A stretch of 64,000 nt of DNA, from NCBI GenBank assembly GCA_021018995.1, contig CM037590.1, forward strand, positions 66,435,597 to 66,499,596, in the 5' to 3' direction. Below, in pieces: positions 11,334 to 23,813 of this stretch. Both the position numbers and the translations under genes were made by a program. The notes below the pieces were generated by a model. The model saw only the letters and a list, made by a program, of their open reading frames with translations. It made no database searches and was not told the DNA's origin. Within the stretch, counting starts at the first letter, position 1. Each line of letters starts with the position of its first letter. This DNA comes from Chloranthus sessilifolius. Its lineage: Eukaryota; Streptophyta; Magnoliopsida; Chloranthales; Chloranthaceae.

Positions 11334-14300
11334 TATCAGAGACGATGACCAACGCCGTAACTCGTAAAGAGCTCCTTTGATCCAAATATTGTCCTTTTTT
11401 CGTTATTAATTAGCTCCAACGAGCTCGTTAATAGTGACCCCTCTTCCCCAAATCTCCCACATGGGTTAGCCTTCTTCATCTCCAACTTCTATCACCGCTC
11501 GCCTAGACGCTACCAATTTCTCAAGATGGCAACGGCAAGAAGTTCGAAATGCACTCGAGCCAACCAACTACTTGGGTATGTTGATGGCTCTAGTTTGCCC
11601 ATATCCATTTCTCATTGACTCCTCTGGTGAAGAAACACCAAACCCAGATTACCAGCTCTGGAATCTGGTGGATAGCCATCTTCTCAGTGGTATTACAGGC
11701 ACTGTTTCTCCCAACATTTGACCCATGTACTCAACTGCAATCACACCCATTAGGTATGGACACTGCTCGCCCAGCGATATATGTTTCTCTCTCGTCCTCA
11801 TATTCATGAGCTGAAGACAAAGCTCTTCTCGATTCAAAAACAAGATCTGAAAATGGCCGACTACCTCGACCAGATTTCAAATATCTCTGATAAGCTGCTA
11901 GCAGCTGGTTCTCCTGTCACAGATGAGGACCTCATCTACTTTACTCTTCAAGGGTTCCCAATGGAGTACAATCCCTTCAAGTGCTTCATTTGCACAAGAG
12001 CAGAGCCCATTTCTCCAGCTGCATTGAATGCTCTTCTTGTGTCTGAAGAGCTTCTTCTCTCTCTTACAACTAAAGAAACACCATCAATTGAAGTGAGCTC
12101 TGCCTTCAACATTTCCAAACAAGCATCTAGCTCCACTAGTCGCAGCAATGCTCAACCGTCAAACAATCTGGGCAATGGTTACTCTCAAGGTCGTAAATAT
12201 TACTAGCACTTCAATGGCGGTGGTCATGGCCACGGAACTTCAACTTCAATGGCGATGCGGGGTCGAGAGAACTATATTGGTCGCAACAACCCCCATCCAA
12301 GTCGTCCTCATTGCCAAATATGTGGCCATCAAAACTATGCTACACACGAATGCTATCATTGGTGTGATCTTACAAGGATCGCCCATCTCGATCATCCGCT
12401 CAACACACTTACGTTGCAGTTGCTCCCTCTGTTAATGACTCAAGCTGGTATGTTGACAGTCGAGCTAGCAACCACATCACCAGCGAGCTATCAAATTTGT
12501 CTGTGCACAATGACTACAATGGCAATGACAAGGTGGTTGTAGGTAACGGTTCAACTCTTCCAATCAAGCATATCGGTTCTGATTTACTTCCCACCCCCTC
12601 TAAATCTCTCTCTCTCTCTAATGTGTTGCACGTTCCTAGTATTTCCTATAACTTACTTTCTGTTTATAAGTTTGCTAGGGATAATCGATGCACTCTAATT
12701 TTTGACTCTCATGGATTCCAAATTTAGGACAAGGCCACGAATCATACAATTTTCAAGGGCCCATGTAGCCAAGGTCTTTATCCATTATCTCTTCGGTCAA
12801 GCAGTGCTTCACGTCTTCAAGCCCTAGTTTCGTTCACGTCGTTGCCCGTCATCTGGCACCGCCGTTTCGGTCATCCATCATCTGAAGTTTTTAATGTTTT
12901 AGCTCGTAATTACAATCTCAGTTCTACTTTTCCTGCTAAATTTCTATGTGAACCGTGGGTAAGAGCCATCAGCTTCCTTTTCCTAAATCAATGTCTAAAT
13001 CTAAGTTTCCTTTATAATTGATACATTTTGATGTGTGGGGACCATCCCGTATTGCTTTCGTACGTGATTATCATTATTGTATCCCATGTGCACTAAATAT
13101 GAAGTTTTCTCAGCTTTCAAAATTTTTAAGTCCCTTGTGGAGAACCCGTTAAAGCACCGCCTCAAAACATTGCGCACCAACAATGGTGGTGAATTTGTCA
13201 ATCACACCATGGCAGCGTTCCTTGAGCACAAAGGCATAATTCACCAAAGCAGCTGCCCACATACACCTGAACAAAACGGTATTGCTGAGAGGAAACATCG
13301 TCACCTAATTAAAACGACGGTAATGCTGCTTCATCAAGCTTCTATGCACACCATCTATTGGCTGGAGGCTCTTCTTACCACAGTTTTTCTTATCAACCGC
13401 TTACCAAATTCAAACTGAAGTTTAAGACCCCTTATGAGCAGCTCCTTCAGAAGGCACCATATTTTCATATTTTGAGAACCTTTGGCTCGCTACTATCCAT
13501 GGTCGCCCATACATTGAGCATAAACTCTCCCCAGATCCCGACATTGCGCTTTCCTGCAATCGCAAGGCCACCAAAGGATACCGTTGTTTAGACCTCACAA
13601 GTGGGCAGGTATACACATCTCGGCATGTTGTTTTTTATGAAGATGAATTTCCCTTTAATTCCTCTGCTCCTATCTTACCATCACCCTTACTAGCTCAACC
13701 ATCTTGGCCACCAATCCGTCAATCTTATTCACCCAAATTCACTACTTCTATTGGCACATTAGACCCTCAAATTACACCTTCTCGGCCATGTCCTCAGCCA
13801 CCTAACTTGCTCCCTCAATCTAATCCCATTTTGCTGCCCAATACACACCTACAATCTCCGACATCTCCCATAATGCAGCATACCATTCGCCACTCATCAA
13901 CCACATCGCCTGCTCCATCCACTTCACTGCCCTCCTCCTCCTCACCTATTACATCACCAATTCTTACACTAGCTCCATTACCAATCTCCTCCACCAACAA
14001 CCCCTCTCTCATACCTTCTCACCCCATGACCACTCTATCTAAGAATGGCATCTTCAAACCAAGGGTACCCCTCTGCCTCCCAGCTGCTATTTCTTCTAGC
14101 CATGAACCCAAAAATTATAGTGAAGCATCCTGCCGCTCTGAATGGCGCAAGGTGATGTCTGATGAGTTTCACACCCTTCTCACTCAAGGAAAATGGACCC
14201 TCGTACCTCCCCCAGTTAACAAGAACGTTGTGGGCTACAAATGGATATTCCGCCTTAAGAAGCACGCCAATGGCACCATTGCCCGACATAAAGCTTGCCT

Positions 14301-15774
14301 CATCGTGAAGGGATACAATTAAGAAGAGGGCATTGATTATGCTGAAACATTTAGTCTGGTGGCCAAGCAACCAACTATACGAATGATTTTATCCATCGCG
14401 CTCCATTATAACTGGAATATCAAGCAACTCGACGTATCCAACGCCTTCCTCCATGGCCACCTTGAAGAAGAAGTATATATGTGTCAACTTCAGGGCTTCG
14501 TTGATTCCTCTCTTTCAAATTATGTCTGCAAGCTACGCAAGGCCATCTATGGCCTCAAACAAGCTCCTCGAGCTTGGTACTGACGCTTCTCAAACTTTTG
14601 CTCACAAATGGGTTTTTCAACAGTGTCACAGATCCCTCACTGTTTATTGCTCACACTGGTTCACACATAACCATTTCCTAATCTACGTAGATGATATCCT
14701 TGTCACTGGCAGCAACTCCTAACTCATATCTCAACTCATTGAACTAATGAGCACAAAATTCTCGATGAAAGATCTAGGCCATCTCAACTATTTTCTTAGC
14801 ATAGAAGTCATCCAAGCACCTCCATGAATCACACTGTCTTAGCATAAATATGTCATCGACATTCTCTCTCAAGCAGGCATGTTGGATTGTAAGCCCCTAT
14901 TAGTCCCCGATATCTATTAAAAAGGCTACCGATACTGATGACAACAGTGATTTCACTGATCCTATGCTGTTCAAAAGCATCGTAGGAGCCCTTCAATACA
15001 TCACAATCACTTGCCCCGACTTGTCTTATGCGGTGAATAGCATTTGTCTGCACATGCACTCCAAAAAGTGCAACACTACAATATTGTCAAATGAATCTGC
15101 GCTTTCTCAAGGGTACTCTACACTTTAGACTACAATTTCAACCAAGTACCTTTGAACTTATGGCCTACTCTAATGTCGATTGGACAGGTGATAGTGATAA
15201 TCACCATTCCACAACTGTCTTCTGCATTCATATGGGGCCTAATCTCATATCATGGTGTGCCACAAAGCAATGCACGATTGCTAGATCGTCTACCGAGGCT
15301 GAATACAGATCTTTCACTCACTCGATAGCTGATATAATGTGGCTAATGGTTCTTGTTCGTGAGATTGGAATTCCTCCTAGGTCCACACCAATATTGTGGT
15401 GTGACAACATCTTGACCATATCTCTTGCTTCGAAACCTATTTTTCATGCCCGCACCAAACATATAGAAGTTGACTATCACTTCGTTTGTGAGAAGGTAGT
15501 CAACAGAGAAGTTGAAGTTCGCTATATGTCTACTGTTGATCAGGTCACTGACATCTTTACAAAACCCTTATCCTCCCAAAGATTCAGCTACCTTCAATCC
15601 AAAATAAGGGTCGCAGAACTCCCCATAAATTTGCAGGGGCATAGCAGCTCAACATTGGATCATTGCCCAAAGGAAGCTACCTTCAACCCATGCCTCTCCA
15701 AGAAAATACTAAGGGAATTATTTGTTAATTACTTTATTCTATTATCTGTTATTAATACTCTCTACGATATGTAA
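11331..15774 (+). pseudogene. Ty1/copia element, gag-pol (broken), unit 1
   Basis: A primer-binding site TGGTATCAGAG (11331-11341) is followed by Gag of the copia type (11781-12206, with a zinc-knuckle-like CQICGHQNYATHEC at about 12310). Next come protease (VDSRASNHI, about 12450; the usual DSG/DTG is DSR), the pre-integrase motif WHRRFGHPS (about 12860), and the integrase core (TNNGGEF and PEQNGIAERKHRH, 13170-13300; the second catalytic Asp reads Asn). RT follows ([43 protein letters not shown], 14230-14720). RNase H is last (SSTEAEYRS, TKHIEVDYHFV, DIFTKPL, 15140-15570). Integrase before RT defines copia. Frameshifts and stops are frequent, and no intact ORF spans even one full domain set. 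Confidence 0.9.
15667..15738 (+). repeat. Right arm of inverted repeat at copia 3' end
   Basis: This is the inverted partner of 11224-11333. It lies just after the copia RNase H, where the 3' LTR should begin, and is duplicated in unit 2 at about 24989-25060. Confidence 0.65.
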
Positions 15775-15824
15775 GGCACATCCAAATTGTGTATGAAGAA
15801 TGACGTTATTAAAAAAAAAAAAAA

Positions 15825-16411
15825 ACCATTAACAGTTTATGGCCACAATGAACTCCATGTTTGGACTAAACATGAGTACTTCGTGTGTAATACTAGTTTA
15901 TGGTCACACTACCCTTACCTCTTTTATAATGAGTAATGCTATTTCTGAGTGGGTACCTTTTTTCTCCCCCCTACAGGTTTATTGAATGCCCCTATGTACA
16001 AAACCCATTGGAACACATTGACTACTTGGAATAAGAAGATGGAGATTGTTTTTCTCTCCAATCTTCCACACAACAGATCTGAAGACTATGATTGTACCAT
16101 CAGACGATCAATTTTTCTTTCCAAGTGACACATGCCAAAAAAGTGGCGCTAAAATCACACGGCACAAATCTCACTCAAACATGAACTTTGGGCTATATTT
16201 CTGAAATTTGTACCTCATGGAATCCGAAACTACTGGTCTGATGATAAAATCATGGTCTCAAGACCCATTACGTGATAGATTGGGGTGGAAAACAATCTCC
16301 ATCTTTTTGAATAGGCCTGAAAATGGGGTTGGGCCAACCTAATTATCAAGGGAAACAAAATTTTAGGCCATAGTAGAGACCATCAGATATATGGCAGGCT
16401 TAGTCGTCCAT
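15825..16411 (+). repeat. Dispersed repeat, copy 1 (right part)
   Basis: After the copia element and an A-run at 15811-15824, sequence resembling 57040-57090 resumes with CATTAACAGTTTATGGCCAC. A segment near 16240-16310 resembles 56780-56860 (TGATGATAAAATCATG against TGATAGGAGGATCATG). It ends at the LTR start. No gene is seen. The equivalent in unit 2 is 25137-25733. Confidence 0.55.
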
Positions 16412-18648
16412 TGTAATATCCCGAAAATTTAGAACCCAAACACTAGACTACGTGCACGTGTTTATTTCAGCACACGTGGCACTTGTAAGAATTTAGGTAT
16501 AAGTTTCATACAAAATTTGGAAGGCTTAAACAACTTGATTGGGTGTGCGAGCTCCACATCGAGCAACAACTCCTTGGATAAGAATTAACACACAGAAGTT
16601 GTGAGCTTGCTTCACATGGGAGCAAGACCCTTGGTTAAATTGGCAAGGCTTCTCACGTAAGCCACTGGCTTTACTTTGCATGAAGTTGAAAGAGAAAGAA
16701 AGAGGAAGCTTAGAGAAGGGAAACTCCGCCTCTCATGCCCTCCGATACCTTGTAGTGTTGTTGGTCTCCCTCTCAATTTCTCCTTATCCTTGATCATTAG
16801 CACGAGAAGGCATTGATTTCAACGTGGTTGTGATCCGTGAGTGTGAGAGAGATAGCTCTGTTTCCTATGAATCCTCTTTTGCTTTGTTCTTGAAACACCA
16901 CATTCATTGACCTCTCGAGATCCTCCTGCGCATACAATTTTAATTCATTGTAGGTGGTTAGAGGAATTAATCTTCAAATTCGTCTCCATATGATCGCGAG
17001 GAAGTGAGTTTCAAAACCCTTGGATGTGTGGTGCAAGTGTCGCTATTCATCGCTTGTCGAACGTGTTGATTACAATCTTGAAGGTGAGGAATTAAAACTC
17101 ATTGATTATAGATTAATAGTTTAATTCCCTTGAATTGTGCAAAAGATTGGGAAGTTGGGTGTAGGAAGAGAGCAAGAAGAAAAATCAGGAAACATAGCAA
17201 TGGTGTGCTAAAACACCCAAAACGGCTCGCCCGAATTGAAATTCGTGCGGGCGAATTGCCTTTAGAAAACAAAGGGTGAAAACCGCGTGTGCAAAAATAA
17301 GCCTGAAAAAGTTATGGAATTTCTCGCTCGCGCGATTTATGAGGTGCCGGATGAAATCGCGCGCACGATTTTTGCTGTTTGGTTTTTTGTGAGGTTTTCT
17401 TTTGAAAAACTCCTATGGCTTCAATGTTTATGCTTTCTTAAGTATGTATAAGTAAATTTTGAATGCCTTAAACTATAGGTGGTGAGTTGGAGTCATCCGT
17501 TAGGATTTACACGTCATTTTAGCGTGAATTCCGAACTGAGGTAGGGGAACCTCAATACCAATTGCATTTTTGTCTTAATTTATATGAATAACATGATATG
17601 ATTGATGTGAAATACGATAAATCTAAATTTTCTTTTGAACTTGATCATGAACTCTGAAATTTCTTGATTCCTCTTTGAATTTGAATTGTACATGAACTCT
17701 GAACTCAGAACTCTAAATCTAGCTATATAATTAAATACACTGAATTATGTATTAGAATCCACAGTTTATTTAAGGTTCATACAAATGAACCCCTCCACTC
17801 TTTGAACCATGTTGACGGTGAATTTGAATAGGGTAAGTTTCCCTCATAACGCATGGGCTTATCGCACTTTCGAAAAATGTTCATTGAACGGCGATGATTA
17901 GGTAGGGGTTCCCATCGGAAATCTCTGACTCCCAATGCTATATTTGCATGGGAGATTATTTAAGTTATGATTTAAGTCACTGCTAAGATAAGCATTGCAT
18001 GTACAAATTAAGAACACATTAGAACTTGAAACTATTTGAAATCCTGATTGTTGAATTCGAATATGAAGCTTGAAAAGATATTCTGTCAACGAAACTACAT
18101 GTGATCTTAGTATTTGAAAATTCAGTTATTTAAGCTGTTTTGAACATCTGCTTGAATTCTGTCTTTTAAAATCATGTTTGTTCTGATAAGATATAATTGA
18201 GATTGAGTTTCATCTGCTGAGCTTAGGCCGTTAGCTCACCCTGACTATATGTCACTGGTGTAAATACCACTCGGGATCGGGGACTACGAGAGTGATCGAG
18301 GAAGAGATGGACATTCCACCTGACGAGTTTTACCTATAGACATGGGATTTTGAACTCGGTATAGTTTTTGTTTATTTTGAATTGGATACAGTTAGGATTT
18401 ATGGTCTCTGGGCCCGGTACATTGAGTATTTTGTAAGTGATAAGAATATGCATGCGTGTATATACATTTTGGGAACCACTATTGAAACCATTGCTTAGGT
18501 GATGGTCCATCACCGGTAATTTTTTTGTACTTTTTATATTATATATATTGATATCTATGTTAAATTTTTGATTATGTTGTGAATGTACCTAGTCGATGGC
18601 GACGACTTTCTCTCGATATTTCGGTGCACGGAAAGTTGGGTTGTCATG
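16412..18648 (+). repeat. Gypsy LTR between units 1 and 2
   Basis: A full-length LTR of about 2.24 kb, starting TGTAATATCCCGAAAATTT and ending at TTGTCA before the primer site. It can be read as the 3' boundary of unit 1 and the 5' LTR of unit 2. It carries a hairpin with stem CGCGCGATTT/AAATCGCGCG (17329-17363) and the conserved stem-loop at 18218-18238. No polypurine tract is obvious directly upstream, because foreign repeat DNA lies there. Confidence 0.88.
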
Positions 18649-18650
18649 CT

Positions 18651-18662
18651 TAGTATCAAAGC
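18651..18662 (+). other. Primer-binding site, gypsy unit 2
   Basis: TAGTATCAAAGC follows the LTR, as in unit 1. Downstream, unit 2 has about 53 extra bases (about 18692-18745) before the gag start that units 1 and 3 lack. Confidence 0.78.
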
Positions 18663-18750
18663 TATGGCACTAGATTCAGATTCCGTAGGATGAGGGGCTT
18701 GATTATTTTTACAATCAATACTAGTCAAAGTTGTTGTTGAAAAATGATAG

Positions 18751-20026
18751 ATGAGCATGACCCCACGATTCAGAGGCAAAGGTCGAGGCAGAGGTAGAGA
18801 CGGACCAAGGACGGTTCACGTGGAAGATGTTCCAGTGGTCATAGGTACATCTAGGGGTGCTGGGATCACTGCAGGTCTTAACGCCACTCCTATTGGAGGT
18901 GGAGGTAATGAAGGACGTGTGAAGCAAGTGTTGGAAAACTTGGCCAACAATATGGCACAATAGACAGCGTCAATGGCTCAACAAGTAGAGTTACTTGCGG
19001 CCAGAAAGCAACCTTCCAGGTTTGCAGAGTTTTGGAGGATGCGTCCTCCAAACTTTTCGGGTCAGACTGATTGGCTTGAAGTCAAGAGATAGCTAAATGA
19101 GATGGAAAAAATCTTTAGTGTGCTTCCTTGCACCAAAGATGAAAAGGTTAGGTGGACAGCCTTCAAGTTGGATGGAGAAGCTGACCCGTGGTGGAAATCG
19201 GTATCCAGGACTCGAGAGCAGGAGCATTCAAACACTCCATGGACTTGGGCCGAGTTTGTTGAAACGTTTAATGACAAGTACTTTCCCAACGTAGTGAGGA
19301 ATTAGTGGGAAGTACAGTTCATAGAATTGAAGCAAGATGGAATGACCGTGTGCGAGTAAGGGCCAAGTACACGAGACTTTCGAGGTTTGCACCTCAACAT
19401 ATAGTCACTGAATTAATGAAAGCTAGGAAGTTCGTCGTGGTCTGAGGCCGTATATTTAGGAAGGGGTTTCAATATTGGAACTAGAGACGTATGGAGAAGT
19501 AATGGGAGAGGCCCTTATTGCTGAGGAAGACATCGATAAAATGTTTAAGAGGAGAGACCAGCAAAATAGGGATATATCTAGTCTAGGGCAGTCAAGTGCC
19601 TCTGAGTAGGCAATTAAGAGGCCGAGGTTTTCGAGACTGCTGTGATATCCTACTCAGCTGGCTTCTCGAGACCAGCTACCTATTCAGGACCGATCTCCTA
19701 TCAAAGGCCGCCTGTGCCCTTACCTACACGACCCTTCCGTCCTTCGTGCACTATCGCAAGTGGGGCATCGGTGGCACAATGATCTTCTCGTGCAGCGTTT
19801 TCTCTCGACTCCATTATGTACAAGGTGTGGGAACAAGACAAGATTGCAGGAGGAACTCTAGAGCTTGCTTCAGATGTGGCAAGATAGGACACCTGATCAA
19901 GGATTGTCCTGAAGAAAGTAAGGAAAGGACTGCTTCGGTTTCTACTCAAAGATCTTCTCGGCCTACTGTTTAGGGTCGAGCCTGCGTCACAAGATGATGC
20001 ATTGACATCAAACGATGTCATCCAAG
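18751..20026 (+). pseudogene. gag: Gypsy gag, unit 2 (broken)
   Basis: The first 70 codons are open (MSMTPRFRGKGRGRG... to NNMAQ) and then stop where CAG appears to have become TAG, as in unit 3. The capsid-like region and both zinc knuckles follow, but the first knuckle has lost bases near 19830. In the second, [14 protein letters not shown] is intact at about 19864-19910. Shared stops with units 1 and 3 show that decay came before duplication. Confidence 0.85.
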
Positions 20027-20214
20027 GTATGACTTCACCACTAATAGTTAAATTATTACCTTATCTTCAGTTGTGCAATGTTCTTGAGATGTGTTTTTAA
20101 TTAGAATATTCTATTCATGTTGTGACACCGCCCTGATTGTACTTAAGTGCACCACATTTGTTGAAACGTAGGTACCCTACATCTTTACCAATGTAGTGAC
20201 ATCTGCTATCACAG
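20027..20214 (+). other. Intron-like block between gag and protease, unit 2
   Basis: Same block as in units 1 and 3: CAAG|GTATGAC at the left, with possible acceptors CGTAG (ends 20171) and CACAG (ends 20214). Confidence 0.45.
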
Positions 20215-23200
20215 GGCACGAGTTTTGATAGACCCAGGGTCTACGCACTCCTTTATCACGCCTCAAATCATGACAAAATTGAGCATCACTCCTGAACCCC
20301 TAGACTTCATTTTGGCAGTGTCAGTTCCTACAGGAAGCTCGGTGAGCACAAATACAGTATGTCGATCGGTGGTCGTTGCGGTTGAAGGCCACGAGATGAT
20401 AGCCGATTTAATCCTATTAGATATGCAAGGATTCAATGTAATCTGTGGGATGGATTGGCTATCTGCATACCATGCTAGCATGGATTGCCTCCGAAAAGTA
20501 GTAATTTTTCGCCCTCCAAAGGGAAAATCCTCTCGATTTTTTGGAGTCAAGTCTAACATCGCACCATTCTGCCTACGCCATCCGAAAGCAGAGTGTATGA
20601 TGAGCAATGGGTTCCATGGGTACCTCACGTTCATGAAGAGCCAACGAGAGGAGGAAATCAACATCAATGACGTTTCTGTTGTATTCGAGTTCCCAGATGT
20701 ATTTCCTGAGGATCTCCTCAGATTACCACCTGATAGGGAGATCGAGTTCTTGATTGAATTGGCTCCAGGTACCAAGCCGTTATCGAAAGCTCCGTATCAC
20801 ATGGCACCAGTAGAATTGAAAGAACTGAAGGAGCAACTTCAAGAGGTTTTAAATAAAGGATTTATCAGACCTAGTGTGTCTCCTTGGGGAGCATCGATAC
20901 TATTTGTTAAGAAGAAGGACGGTTCGATGAGGCTCTGCATCGATTATCGCCAGTTAAACAAGTTGATTAAGAATCGCTATCCACTCCTGCAGATTGATAA
21001 CCTCTTTGACCAGCTATAAGGCATAAAATTCTTTTTAAAGATCGACATGAGGTCAGGTTACCATCAGTTGAAGATCAAAGTAAAGGATATTTTGAAGACT
21101 ACTTTTCGCACTAGATAGGGACACTACGAGTTTTAGTAATGCCCTTTGGGTTGACGAATGCACCATCGTCGTTTATGGATTTGATGAACTGATTATTCAA
21201 ACCTCACCTTGACAAATCTGTGGTTCTTTTCGTAGATGATATCCTCATCTATTCGAAAATGAGAGAGGAGCACGAGCAACATTTATGAGTGGCTCTCTAG
21301 ACACTTAGAGACCATCAGTTATATACAAAATTAAGCAAGTGTGAGCTCTGACTTGAGCAGGTCAGTATCTTGGGACATGTCTTCTCTGAGACTGGCATAA
21401 CCGTTGATCCAGCCAAGATTGAAGCTGTTGTGAAGTGGGAACAATCGAAGATGGTAACAGAAGTTCATAGTTTCCTTGGATTGGCTGGGTACTACAGGAG
21501 ATTTTTCGAAGGTTTTTCCAAGATTTAAGGTTCCCTTATGCAACTAACAAGAAAAAATGCTAAGTTTGATGGGACTGAATAGTGTGAGCAGAGTTTTCAG
21601 GAGCTTAAGAAGAGATTGACCACCGCACCAGTGCTTGTAATATCGGGTAGTGGAGGTTTTACTATTACTGATGGACGCTTCAAACAACGGATTAGGTTGT
21701 GTGCTTAATCAGAATGAGAGAGCCATTACGTACGGCTCTCGACAGTTTAAGGATCATGAGAAGAATTATTCGACTCATGACCTTGAGTTAGCGGCAGTCA
21801 TCTTCGCCCTGAAGATCTTGAGGCATTACCTTTACGGAGAAATATTTGATATATTCACAGACCACAAAAGCCTCAAATACCTTTTCACTTAGAAAGATTT
21901 GAACATGAGGCAACGAAGGTGGATGGAGTTCCTCGAGGACTATGATTATTCCATCCAGTACCACCCCGAGAAGGCTAATGTTGTAGAAGATGCATTGAAC
22001 TAAAAATCTTCTGCCTAGTTGTTACACCTCATTGCAAGAGTGCATAGATGGCATTTTCTGAAAGATATGGCCCTATGCAATATGAGGTTCGATGTTAAAG
22101 GTTTGGGAGCATTGATGGCTACTATTGTGATTCGGTCAACGCTTTTTGATAACATCCAAAATCTATAGATGACTGATGATGACCTCATGGCCATCAGACA
22201 TGATGTGAGTAGTGGGAATAAGCCAGATTTCTCCATCAGGGAGGACGGTTCTCTACTATTCCGAGGTCGAATGTGCATACCAACCAACGCCGAGCTTTGA
22301 GACACCATTCTAGAGGAAGCTCACAAGTCAATATACACCATCCACCCTGGAGGTACTAAGATGTACCAAGATCTGAAGAAGAGTTTTTGGTGGAGAGGTT
22401 TGAAGAAGGATGTAGTCGAATATGTATCAAAATGTTTGGGATGTCAACAGGTGAAGGTTGATCATCGGAACCCATCTGGTCTACTACAACCATTGCCGAT
22501 ACCAGAATAGAAATGGGAAGCCATATCTATGGACTTCATCCTTGGTTTACCAAGAATAGTAGAGGGGCACAATGCTATTTGGGTAGTCATTGATCGATTG
22601 ACCAAGTCTGCTCACTTCCTGCCATTCAATACGAAGTATACAGTGAGTAGACTGGCAAAACTGTATCTTGAGGAGATTGTCTGATTATATGGTATTCCTA
22701 CTAGCATTGTTTTAGATAAAGATCCATTGTATATGTCGCAGTTTTGGCAACGACTTCAAGAAGGTATGGGATCGCCGTTAGATTTCAGCTTCGCGTTTCA
22801 CCCACAGACAAATGGGCAAACTAAGAGAGTCAATCAGATCATAGAGGACATGCTTTGGGCATGTATGCTAGATTTTCAAGGGTCATGGGATCAACATTTA
22901 CCCCTGATCGAGTTCACATACAATAACAGTTATCAAGTGAGCATCGGAATGGCTCCCTACGAAACATTATATGGGAGAGATGTAGGTCTCCACTTAATCG
23001 GAATGAAATCGGAGAAAAGTTTATCTGTTCAAAATCATTGAAAGCACGCATGAAGTTGTATGTGTGATCCGTGAAAGGTTAAAGGTCGTGCATAGTCGAT
23101 AAAAGAGTTACGCCGACTTGAAAAGAATAAGTGTTGAGTTTAAGATTAGCACATCAGTATTCATTAAGATTTCACCTGTGAAAGGTGTAATGCGTTTTGG

Positions 23201-23564
23201 AAAGCGTGGAAAATTGAGTCCGCATTATGTGGGCTTGTTCTAGATATTGGGCCGGGTAGGAGAAGTTGTGTACTGGATCGCTCTACCGCCGCAACTCTCA
23301 AACATGCACAACGTGGTTCACGTATTAATGTTAAGAAAGTATGTGAAGGACCCGACTCACGTTTTGGATTATCAACCGATTGAAATTCAAGAGGATTTGA
23401 CCGTTAGAGAAGAACCAGTGCAAATCCTTAATCGAAAAGTGCAAGTACTAAGTACCAAGCGCATTCCATTGGTACTTGTGAGATGGTAGAATCATTCACC
23501 AGAAGAGGCTACTTGGGAACGCGAATCGGATATAAGAGATGTATATCAGCAGCTGTTTGACTAA
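20215..23564 (+). pseudogene. pol: Gypsy pol, unit 2 (broken)
   Basis: Protease through the start of RT is open for 264 codons (20225-21019), from IDPGSTHSF to [13 protein letters not shown]. It then stops where CAA seems to have become TAA, exactly as in the other units. RT continues after 21019 with FVDDILIYSK at about 21230. RNase H is damaged at its start (about 21655-21690), where units 1 and 3 read [10 protein letters not shown]. The integrase core is recognisable at 22727-23041 and the chromodomain-like end at 23247-23564. A one-base loss near 21130 and small changes near 22975-23045 add frameshifts of its own. Confidence 0.88.
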
Positions 23565-23592
23565 AGCAACAACCGATGTCGGGGTTGTGACT

Positions 23593-23813
23593 CCAAAATG
23601 GTGAATATCATGTAAGGTAATTAACAGAATTTTTGGACTTGAGGTGCCCTGAGATACTTCCTTCGGAGAAATAATCTTATATGTAGAAGCCCTTGGGATC
23701 CACTTATCATCCCATATATTGATGGAGTTACCGTTTCCAACCCTCCAAATCAGCCTGCCTTCTAGAACTTTGATCGCCAACCGAATACTATTCCATGTGA
23801 ATGATGCATTCTC
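23593..23813 (-). pseudogene. LINE ORF2 remnant, unit 2
   Basis: Only the 3' piece of the LINE is left, with WRVGNGNSINIWDDKWIP readable on the minus strand. It ends at 23814-23817, where the bases GCTT are shared by LINE and copia, and copia RT follows at once. Compared with unit 1, 6037-14498 is missing. Confidence 0.88.

Noticed and set aside
14035..14370. Minus-strand 111-codon ORF in the copia element
   Set aside because: Antisense to the copia RT start.
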